Notes under the pieces: model-generated | What the model saw: only the letters and a program-made list of their open reading frames with translations | Told to the model about the DNA's origin: nothing | Database searches by the model: none | NCBI GenBank assembly: GCA_015350385.1 | Contig: WNKI01000005.1 | Span: forward strand, 820,266 to 884,265 | DNA: 64,000 nucleotides | Source of the DNA: Aculops lycopersici | Lineage: Eukaryota > Arthropoda > Arachnida > Trombidiformes > Eriophyidae | Direction: 5' to 3' | Shown here: positions 1-8,505 of the stretch, in pieces | How the letters are laid out: the number at the start of each line of letters is the position of its first letter | Position numbering within the stretch: position 1 is the stretch's first letter | Position numbers and translations under genes: made by a program

Positions 1-1240
1 CTGGCTTCCGTGGAGAGACCAAAGCGCAACTTTTGGTCGACTGAAAGCAAGAATGAAAATAAAATACCACGAGCAATTCGAAACGATAATTGCTCTTGAG
101 CTGGAGGTGCGCTCTTCTTTGGTTTCGCTCTCGAGCGCCGATGGCGCGGTGGAATTAATTCAAGCGGCACAGGTGCACCGCTCTCCAGCGCCGGGTACTC
201 CATTGCACCCTTCGACGACCGATTGAACGACGCCGGCACGAAATTGGAGCGCACGACAAGTGGTTGCTGATACTCATTTCAAAAGAAACGAGCAAAAGGG
301 ACACGCGTAACTATAGCTCAGGCAATCGATGTTGCCTGTGGATGTTGTGGTCGCTATCGCCGTTCTTGTTCACCCAAACACTTTTTCACTTTGAACGGCT
401 CCACAATTTCCACTTGGATGTCGGCGGATTGAAATTGGAACTCAATTTTAGGGGGCCCAATTGAGTGTGATTTAATTGCGAAAACCAGTACATTCGCCGG
501 AAATAGTAGTAGTGGTAGTCCATTCGACTCGTGGTCATAACTTGAGCGTCAAGTTGTCGGACGCTGGAATTGACGACTCGCAAGTCGACGTTCTTGTTGC
601 TGTCGTTGTGGTTGTTGATATTGTTGATGATGTTGATGTCGTTGTGGTGGTGTCACTCTAAATTCTATTTATTTCTCGCACCACTCCGATCGCTATCACT
701 ATCGCAATCCTATTGTTACTACCGCCGTCACTAGCATTGGGCCTCAGCGAGGAGTGAGAAAATCGACCGCCGATTCAACGGACTGACAAACGGAACTGGT
801 GGCGTATTGTAAGTGCGTGTATCGCCGCCAACTTGCAGCATTTTCACTAGCCGTCGCCGGACGGCAACTAAAGAGGCGGTGCAGTCGTGCCATTGTTGCT
901 GGTCAGTGTTATCATTATTACTTTTATTATTAGTATTACTATCACCACCACTGCTTCTGCCACCACAACAACAGTCGCCGCTCTGGAGAGTTGATGTCAG
1001 TTGCGCTTTTGTCGCCGCCGTTGCTCATAATCCAGATTACAATTGATCACAGCAATCGAATGCTGCGTTTGTGACTCGCGTGCAATGATCGACTTGCCGT
1101 TCGAGTTTTCCTCTCGCTCTCCCAATTGCCATTGGGACGCGGGAATTTGTTTCGTTATCAGCTGGCCGGCAGCAACAGCATTAGCGCTGCCGATTCATCT
1201 GTTCGTTAGCTGGCGAGAAGCGGCTTGATAGGCGTCCAAT

Positions 1241-1284
1241 GGCAAGCTAGCGGGCCCCAGCGGCATGGGCCTAGCTAGCTTGCC
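1241..1284. repeat. inverted repeat GGCAAGCTAGC…GCTAGCTTGCC
   Basis: Perfect 11-bp arms (1241-1251 and 1274-1284) around a GC-rich 22-bp loop containing GGGCC elements. The same arm sequence reappears in an independent hairpin at 14969-14996. Confidence 0.85.
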
Positions 1285-1689
1285 GAATGGCGTCCACTCG
1301 GCGGAGGGGTTTAAGTTTTGTGGGGTCGAGTTGAACAGCCGACTATCTAACGTGGGCAACAGAGAAAGAGAGAGAGCGTAACTCCACTCAGTACCCCATA
1401 TCGCGTATCCTTAATGGGATCGAGATCTAAGAGGAGCATCGCAATTGATTGGCGCCGTCGCCACCGCCGCTGCTGACTCAAAAGCCGGTTACCTGAAAGT
1501 GGGTTAGCGACAACATCACATAATGACATTATATTTGCACCTGGTGCACGCCGGGCACTCGACAATCGAGGTCAACGAGATTAGCCGCTACCCTTGATGG
1601 CAGCCTCAGTAACAAGCGGCGCCGCCGCCAACGGCCATCAAGTTCCCGCCTCTGAGGAGCCGTTTTAGTTTCTCGGTTAAAACTTAATC

Positions 1690-1704
1690 AAGAGAGATAG
1701 AGAA

Positions 1705-1746
<42 letters not shown>
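1690..1746. repeat. (GA)n microsatellite
   Basis: An imperfect then perfect GA tract (GAGAGATAGAGAAAGAGAG… followed by uninterrupted GA). Similar, shorter tracts occur near 15478-15500. Such tracts can bind GAGA-factor-like proteins in arthropods (established for GAGA factor; not shown here). Confidence 0.9.
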
Positions 1747-1748
<2 letters not shown>

Positions 1749-2611
1749 GGTAAGAGTCCGCAAAAAGCCGCTGGCTCTTTCGGGCGGGCCTCTACATTTG
1801 GGCCCGGCTCCTCCTTTTAACCTCTCACTCCCCCTCCCCCTCGGTGAGTGGCATTCACTTGAGGTTCTGGTGGCTCGCTGTCAGTTGCAAGTGGTAGCTG
1901 GAGCAGAGCAGAGTTCAGTCGAACTAAGCTGGGTTGAGTTGGGCTGGGCTGAGCCGAGCCGAGCTGAACCGAGTGAAGGGTGGGCCAGTTGATAGTAGCC
2001 AGGTGAGCGAGCCAAGTGAGCAGCCCACATAGTTGCTACTCTCTGCTCTCTGTTACTCATGTGGGCCGCGAAAGTGAGTAATCGCCGCTGCTCTTTTCGC
2101 CTACTTGATAGGGTGGCAAAGAAAAAGGAGGCGCAAGCGAGCAAAAAGAGGGGAGAAAAAGGAGAGACAACTAAAGACCAAGGCCCAAAGGAGCAACCCA
2201 AGCCTCGGGCCACCGCTAAGCCTTCAGAAGATTCGCAAGGCCAATCACGTTTCTCGTTCACTCTTGTCGGCCGATCGGTCGGTTGCGCAACCGGTCTAAC
2301 GGTTTCTAGCTCGCCACTCGGGGAGCGGGCTGAGGTAAGTGATTCGTGACGCAATCGGTGCCGCGCCAAGTACTTCCGGCTCTTGCGCACTCGCAACTAT
2401 GAAACACTAGTGTGGCACTTGAAAAAGAAGAGGAAGCTAGATGATGAGATTATCCAATTTTTCTCCCCCTTTTGGTTGCCGTGCCGGAGGGGAAAGTTGC
2501 TTTGCAAGTGGCTAAAGATATCAGCTAAAGCAATATTTGTGAGGGGAAGATTTTGTATATTCCAAATTCCATTCACAGGTGGTTGTAAGCTGCACACAGC
2601 TCTTTACTTAC

Positions 2612-3065
2612 CTGGCGTTCCGCAGAAGGTGCGTGCATAGTAGCCATTGTAAACGTGTTCCTTGCACATGCCATAGTCAGCTATTTTTATGTGGCCCTCG
2701 CGGTCCAGCAAGACGTTATCCAACTTCAGATCCCTATAAATGACTGCCTTTGAATGGAGAAAGAAAAGGCCAATGGCTATCTCTGCGGCATAAAAGCAGG
2801 CCACCGGCTCCTTGAATCGTTTGTACTGTTGAATTTGGTACATTAAATCGCCGCCCTCGGCGTATTCCATCACAAAGAAGAGGCGATCGATGGTTTGAAA
2901 GCAGGAATGGAGTCGGATTAAAAATGGCGGCCGCTCGCCTGACAGAGCCAAAATCCGCTTCTCAACCATAGCACACTCAATTCCATCGTCCTGAACTATG
3001 ACATCCTTCTTGAGTATCTTGACGGCAAATAATTGCCTGCTATCACGATGTTCGGCCAGCAGGAC
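2612..3065 (-). CDS. Pkc (cPKC): classical protein kinase C, second visible coding exon (kinase domain, partial gene)
   Basis: This exon continues the PKC gene begun at 6648. It opens after a TTGCAG acceptor (3067-3066) and ends at a GTAAGT donor (2611-2606). It encodes the N-lobe lysine (AVKILKKD), the catalytic loop YRDLKLDN, the magnesium motif as DYG (classical PKCs normally have DFG), and the activation-loop TFCGTP, whose Thr is the PDK1 site. Joining exon 1 (…GKGSFGV) to VLLAEHR gives a continuous kinase reading frame in the same codon phase. The rest of the C-lobe, turn motif and hydrophobic motif are not found between 1 and 2605, so the 3' end must lie beyond the left edge, behind an intron of more than 2.6 kb. 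Substrates would be membrane-proximal Ser/Thr sites; this part of the protein supplies the catalysis. Confidence 0.92.
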
Positions 3066-4323
3066 CTGCAAGGTTTGTATCGATTTCATTGGATCACATT
3101 ATATTACATAATTTTAAGTTAGAGTTAGCAAGAGATGCGGCATTGCAAGATTCGACGTTTGGTAGGTGGTTGTTTCGAGTTCCGTTCCCATTTCCAAATC
3201 AATTTTCGTTTCCGTTTATACGTTGCAAGTTACAGGATGCAAGTTGATGTTTTGGCGGAACCAGTTAAGATGCGCCGGAGTAACGAGGAAGTGAAAGTAG
3301 AGGTATCATGGTAGAGTTCAAAGTTAGTTGGCCGATCAAATTGCTTGACTGAAATCCACTCATAAATCAGGTGTTACTGGTAAACGTCATGAGATCATCA
3401 TGACACCGACGACGACAACGACGACGATAGTATCTATGACCTTAGAATGAAAGTTGGATAGTTGGTGGAGGCTTGATAAGGACAAGGCTCGATAAGGACA
3501 AGCCTCGCGCAAGTTTTTGGTTTCCAGTTCGCCCCGCGCCACCGCCAGGTGGCTTTGCGTCGATCTCGATTCCATTGGCCCATCGTATCTACCTCTGCAG
3601 CCGCCGCTAACCCGATTAGTCGTCAATTGTATTGGCGAATTTTTCCATCTAAACCCAAACCGCCGCCAACAAATCCATTGGTTGTCCAAATGTGACTTGG
3701 CCGGGCGTCGCGTCGAGTCGAGTCGTGTCGTGTCGTGTTGTTCGTCTGAATTGCGTCTCGCGTCACATGAAACTTCGGGGAGGAAAGTGCCGCGACCAGC
3801 GACGGCAACCGAGAATTTGCGCCCAATTGAATTAGCGTCGCTTCCGGTTGAGAAGGGCGCTCGCTGCTTCTAGCGACAGTAGGTGCAACTTTCTGCACCA
3901 GCCACAGTGAGCGGCTGGCACCTAGCGACCTTGAGCGATAGACGCGCAAGCGATCGAGCGCTCGGCCAGCTGGCTAGTGTCCAGTTGGACGGTTTGCAAT
4001 CAGCTCGACAAAAGCTTTTTGCCAGCTAGCCAGTCAGCCAACTGAGAGATGGAGAGCGCCGTTGAGCAAGTGAGTTATCAAGTTGTTGGTCGGCGTCAAT
4101 TTGTTGGCCAGGCAAAGGCGTTTGTTCGATTCCTCCCTTCAGTTAGTGTCCACCGATCGTTGCGACTACCACTTAGTTGCAATAATTTCTCGCTTTCATT
4201 AAACGGACATCGGTCACCCTATGGGGTCGGATTGACATTCAGCGAGCAAGCGAGCGGCTTCCAATCAAAGAGAATAAAACAGTGACTCAAAAGAAACAGA
4301 CATAGAGAGAAACGACTACTTAC
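3066..4323 (-). other. PKC intron (1,258 bp)
   Basis: Bounded by GTAAGT (donor, minus strand, 4323-4318) and TTGCAG (acceptor at 3067-3066). Splicing joins GGA GTG to GTC CTG without a frame change, inside kinase subdomain I. The intron is unusually long for this neighbourhood and contains a short GTCGA/GTCGT tandem stretch near 3712-3740. An in-frame ATG lies 24 nt before the acceptor, but a product starting there would lack the glycine loop. Confidence 0.85.
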
Positions 4324-6648
4324 CACTCCAAAGGATCCCTTTCCGATGAGCCGCAAAAAGTCAAAGTCACTAACGGTGGTGGCATGTTGCTGTCGATGCT
4401 CTTGCTCTTTACCTGAATGGTGGTGGTGATGATGGTGATGATGATGGTGGTGGTGATGGTGGTGGTTGTTGTTGTTGTTGTTGTTGCTACTACTATTACT
4501 ATTATGCAACCTGCCGCCCGAAGCCAACGAGTGCATGTCGAGGGGAGTGGTGGGCGTGACTCGGTCAAATTTGTCGAGCGGCGCGCAGGATATGCGATTG
4601 TTGCTCGTGAGAAAACCGCCACCCGACGGCGAACTCGGCGAACCTAACCTCTTGTCGTCGGCGCCACCACTGCCACCTGTGGAATTAATCACCGTTATGG
4701 GAACATTATAAAACTCGCCCTCCTCCTGCGAGAGCAACTTGAACCAGGACTCAACTTTGCCCTCCTTGACCAACTCGCTGACTCCAAACGAAAAGGAGCC
4801 CATGAAATCGTTTCGCGACGTTCTATCGTAGTCCCAGACTTCGATTAACAATCGCTGGTCTTTATCCTCGGCAGTGAGCTTATCAAAAACCAAGCGCTCG
4901 TTCCAAACTGGATTTAAATTATTATTAATTGTCTTTGTCTTTCTCTTCTTCATTCCCGGCGAGTGGCCAGCTGTTTGCGTTGAGTGGTTGCCGCCACTGC
5001 CTCCACTTCCGCTGCTGCTTCCGCCGCTGGCCGCCAGGTAACTGCTGGAGTGGTGGTATTGGCTTGCAGCTCGTTGGGGTTCGGGAATGAGTTTGCATTT
5101 CACATAGGGATCCGAGAGTCCGTTTGGATCCATGGGCATTAAGTTTTGCGCTTGCAAAACGTCAATCACAATGGCAAATTGAGAGTGTTGTTTGTTTGCA
5201 TTGGAGTTGCCGCCGCCACTAGAGGGAGGCAAAGGTTTTTGTCCTGCGGCTGACTTTGACTCCACTTCCGGGTACTCGATTGAGATCTTTAGCTGGAGCC
5301 GGCCGCGGCGCTCAGTTTGGTCGTGGCCGCAGAGTGGGGGCACGTGTACTTGGCATCGCTTATGGACATTCATATCGCAAGTCTTACACTTGAGTCCCTG
5401 GTGAATGATTCCGTATAGTAGGGAGCCGCAGTGGTCGCAAAAGGTGGGCGACCCATAGGAGTGGACGTGGAACTCGTGGTTGGCTTTTAATTTGCTTAAT
5501 TTGGTCATAGTTTGGAGTTGCTTGTCGAATCCGGGACAGATGAAATTTACAAACGAATGGCAACGTTTGTGGACTACAAAGGAGCAAAGCTCGCATTGGT
5601 AGCCTTGCTTTCCAAAGCCCCAAATGAAATCCTTGCAGTGCGAGCAAAAGGTTGGCTGCTTAAAGAATCTGGGCGCAAATCGGTGGTTTTTAATCAGCGA
5701 CACACGCCTCTTTTTCAGCGCCCCCTTGCGCCCCCGGGGCCTTATTGTGCTCGAGTCAGGAGAGCGCTCCATTCTCGAGCTCACCGTTGTCGGGGTTTGA
5801 TCTTGACTTCCGGTTTGGTTTGAAATATTGCAACCGCTTGTGGTGTTCGAGATTAGCATTGCAATTGAGGGTTTTCTATTGTTGCTATCATTACCACTGT
5901 TGCTATTACTGCTATTGTTTCCACCACCAGCACCACCTGCCTTCTTGCCGTTGGCAATCTCCTGATTATTGTTGGAATTATTACCACCACCTGATGAGTT
6001 GCCTCCACCGCCTATGCCCAGCTCGCTCAGTCGCCGCGCCGTGCGACTGGTCAGCTCACCCACCAAATCCAAAGTCGACTTCCTTCTAGTTGCGCCAGAC
6101 AATTGGTTCTGTTGCTGCTGATTGGTCGGCGTCGCAATGGAAGTCAGCTGATCGTTGCCCTCGCCGGCGGCGCTCGCTGAGACCACCTGCTCGCTCGTCA
6201 GGGCTCCAGTCACTTCCGGCCCCTGCATTTGGGTCGAGTTAGGTGATGGATCACAACTGACCACCACCACTGACCCCTCAATCGGCGACTGAGCTCGGTG
6301 TTGCTCAGTTTGCTGGGGAGAGTGCTGGTGGTGGTGGTGATGATGGTGATGATGATGGTGCTGGTGCCTATGGCCGGTGGCACCCGAGTTCAGACTCAAT
6401 TGCTGGTGGTGGGGGTGGTTGTGGTTTGGTGTGTCGGTGCGGGCACCGGCAAAAGAGTGACCAGAGCCACTCGCGGCATTCGAACTACTAGACATCGGCT
6501 GCTGGCCATGGGTTGGCCCGAACTCTGTCGCCTGCTCCTGGCCACTTGCGGCGGCGGGTGTTGATTGTTGCCGCCGGGCAGCGGCAACAGTGGTAGTAGC
6601 AGCAACTTGCGGCTGCTCACTTTCCTCGTTCACTTGCTCACTACTCAT
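4324..6648 (-). CDS. Pkc (cPKC): classical protein kinase C, first coding exon (regulatory half)
   Basis: Calcium- and diacylglycerol-dependent Ser/Thr kinase, PKC alpha/beta/gamma (fly Pkc53E) type. Numbering from the ATG at 6648 (MSSEQ; the frame extends to 6720 only through a TTG): a low-complexity N-terminal extension of about 300 residues with a poly-His run; pseudosubstrate RKGALKKRRVSL around 307-318; C1A about 322-371 and C1B about 391-440 with complete Cys/His sets; C2 about 450-656 with all five calcium-ligand aspartates recognisable (PMDPNG, LSDPY, WDYD, NDF); a hinge with a 16-His run; then glycine loop GKGSFG about 769-774. The exon ends at a GTAAGT donor (4323-4318). The C2 domain carries Ser/Gly-rich loop insertions. 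The N-terminal extension is far longer than in usual cPKCs, which have a few tens of residues. The exact initiation codon and any 5' non-coding exons are uncertain. Confidence 0.93.
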
Positions 6649-7264
6649 TTTGATCTCTTGATTGTGACACGTTATACCTCCTCTTTGAATTGCTTTTTGG
6701 TCTTCTAAGCAACTAGTCAACTAACTAGCTAGCCAGCCAACCAAGCAAATAACTAACAAGCTGCTTGGCGGTAGCAGCGACCACTTAGCGAGTTGATCTA
6801 GTTCTTTTCTTCGTGCGCAGAAAGTGAGTGAGTGCTATTCGGGTGATTAATGTCCCGAGCAACCTGATGATGAGCCTTTGTATTTGCTTGCGTCTGTGCT
6901 TCTCTTCCTGCTCGAGCTTATGCGTCCCTCTTCTTGCTCTCGTATCGTCTGCTTGGTGGTGCTCAACTTGCTGCCGGCTAATTGACTGGCTAATGGAATA
7001 TAGTGCCGCTAGTGTTGTGTTGCTCTTCACCTCAACACTAAACTTGTGGCCAGGTGGGTGGGCGCTGCGTTGGCAAGCTAACGCTAATTAGCTAGTCCAG
7101 GTTGGTTGTTGGCAAACGAGCTGCTTAGTTGTAGCGAGGTTAGTTTGGTTGAGGTGGGATGAGGTGAATTCAATGTTAATTTAAGCAAAATATGACACAA
7201 CTCTCTCGTGGTAGCGGCGACGGTGACGATGATAACAATAATAATGCGCCCGAAACACACACAC
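6649..7264 (-). promoter_or_regulatory. PKC 5' flank between start codon and copia 3' LTR
   Basis: About 616 bp separate the PKC ATG from the retrotransposon. No conserved coding sequence is visible. It contains repeated CTAG/GCTAGC motifs, also seen in other intergenic stretches here, and ends in a short CA tract that was the insertion target. It probably holds 5' UTR and possibly a promoter or intron. No convincing TATA box was identified. Confidence 0.4.
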
Positions 7265-7393
7265 TTTGGTGGTAGGAGCTCGACTGAGCTGTTTATTGCG
7301 CCCGTAGGCGTTTATATACAGATCGGGAGAGCCCGCCACGCCCCCTACCCACTAGGGTAGGCGGACGGTGCGCGGGAGCTCGCCCCACCAACA
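7265..7393 (-). repeat. copia 3' LTR
   Basis: Near-identical to 12451-12579. On the minus strand it begins TGTTGG and contains TATATAAA (around 7312-7319) followed about 15 nt later by CAATAAAC (polyadenylation signal near 7292-7297), a compact promoter plus poly(A) arrangement. The element's ORF stop codon (TAG, 7347-7345) lies inside this LTR, so it also encodes the last 16 or so residues of the polyprotein. As the LTR nearest PKC it could act as an outward promoter (inference). Confidence 0.95.
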
Positions 7394-8505
7394 CTCCCCC
7401 TCGAGTGACTGCGCACGCTGGCTTCGTATTCCGATCTCAATGGTGGCGATTCAGTGTCGCGGACTGAACTTGGCGCCGGGCTAGCGGCTAGGCTAGCTGC
7501 TGAGGTTCCTCTTGGTAGATCCTCAAGTTGTTCTGTGGCTGGTGTTGGTCCCTCATCTCGTGGTTTGTACATCCAGCGGCGAGCGTGATCTAGTGCTAGT
7601 ATGGCCAGTAGGCCAGCGATGCTGCAGAGTGTCAGTATTATATCTGACCATATGATCCTGTCCATCATTGGTATTGGGCGGTCGATTTCGAACCAGATAT
7701 CAACAGTGCCTTTGCTGTTGCGCTTGTCCGTTTTTGTTTTTACGTCGACGAGTCTTGTCGATTTCGGGTCGATTTGGCGCAGCTCATCGTCTTTGAGTAG
7801 CTCGCCTAGGGCTAAGGTGTCGACAATCCCGGTTCTGAATCCTTCTTCGAGCGCAGCCATCAATGCGGTTGAGCCTGCTTGCTCAGCAGTTACATAGGAA
7901 CTGTACAGTTCCTCGTAGTTGAAGGAGGAAACGACTTCATGTAGTTTGGCTCTACGCATTAGTGCAACTGGATTCACTATTCCGATTTCATTTTCAACTT
8001 GGTCAATAGGGACTAGCGTATGCGTGTAGTACTCGTGCTTCGAGTTGTTGGTGAGCCGGTCCAATAGATTGGATGCAAACAAGGCCACTTTATCTTCGGT
8101 AGTCCCTTGACTCAATCCGTTGACAAAATTTGTGGCTGTTGCCATCGCTACTCGTGAAAAAATGCGTATGGCCGTAGTCGCAACAGATGCCAAGCTTCTT
8201 CTGGGTCTATTTGACGCGTAGCTGTTGAAATTTTGGGCTATGTTCCCGATTATCTTGTGTGCTAGCCGGCAATTTCCGTATCTGTGGGCGGTCAGAGATT
8301 TTAGCGGTGTTTCCAGGCCTTTGGCTGTCGCTATGTCGATAGCCTTTAACTCTCTGATGGCTTCGGAGTGAAGCATTACCTCGCAAGGGTGGTCATATTC
8401 AATATGTTCATGCCTCAATTCTGTTGCGATACTGTCGCCAATGAATACGCTGCTTGCTACTGGCATAATTGCTGCAATGAAAAATGGCGTCATCCAGCAT
8501 GCCAT
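7345..8505 (-). CDS. envelope-glycoprotein-like module fused in frame to copia Pol
   Basis: Residues 1305-1690 of the polyprotein, beginning at an internal ATG (8505) just after RNase H. Visible parts: a hydrophobic, signal-peptide-like leader (residues about 1309-1330); a short, cysteine-poor segment; a dibasic/furin-like R-P-R-R site at 1404-1407; immediately after it a small-residue-rich, Ala/Val/Ile amphipathic stretch resembling a fusion peptide; helical-looking sequence; one strong transmembrane segment about 1590-1610; a basic stop-transfer; and a roughly 80-residue Pro/Ser/Glu-rich tail ending inside the LTR. This layout matches class I type fusion glycoproteins such as those of insect errantiviruses, but I do not recognise a specific family. 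Whether it is released by signal peptidase from the polyprotein or made from a spliced RNA is unknown. It could instead be an unrelated membrane protein. Confidence 0.6.
   Translation of the reverse strand: MACWMTPFFIAAIMPVASSVFIGDSIATELRHEHIEYDHPCEVMLHSEAIRELKAIDIATAKGLETPLKSLTAHRYGNCRLAHKIIGNIAQNFNSYASNRPRRSLASVATTAIRIFSRVAMATATNFVNGLSQGTTEDKVALFASNLLDRLTNNSKHEYYTHTLVPIDQVENEIGIVNPVALMRRAKLHEVVSSFNYEELYSSYVTAEQAGSTALMAALEEGFRTGIVDTLALGELLKDDELRQIDPKSTRLVDVKTKTDKRNSKGTVDIWFEIDRPIPMMDRIIWSDIILTLCSIAGLLAILALDHARRWMYKPRDEGPTPATEQLEDLPRGTSAASLAASPAPSSVRDTESPPLRSEYEASVRSHSRGSVGGASSRAPSAYPSG

Larger units (their letters stand above)
1..2611 (-). other. presumed PKC intron (window edge), no coding sequence recognised
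   Basis: Lies downstream of the GTAAGT donor at 2611-2606 and should be intron leading to PKC exons outside the window. It contains a (GA)n tract around 1690-1746, short GAGCC/GAGCT repeats near 1940-1975, TTG/GTT-rich stretches near 600-650, and an inverted repeat at 1241-1284. The ORFs present are low complexity and match no PKC C-lobe motif (no APEI, DFWALG or hydrophobic motif seen). An embedded independent non-coding or regulatory unit cannot be excluded. Confidence 0.5.

Noticed and set aside
1881..2396. 171-codon minus-strand ORF
   Set aside because: Repetitive GAGCC/GAGCT DNA gives low-complexity sequence with no domain; lies in the presumed PKC intron.
4417..4711. Plus-strand poly-Val/Met/Leu ORFs
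   Set aside because: Antisense shadows of the poly-His/Asn codons of PKC.
6649..6720. Upstream extension of PKC to 6720
   Set aside because: The first codon is TTG; the first ATG is at 6648.
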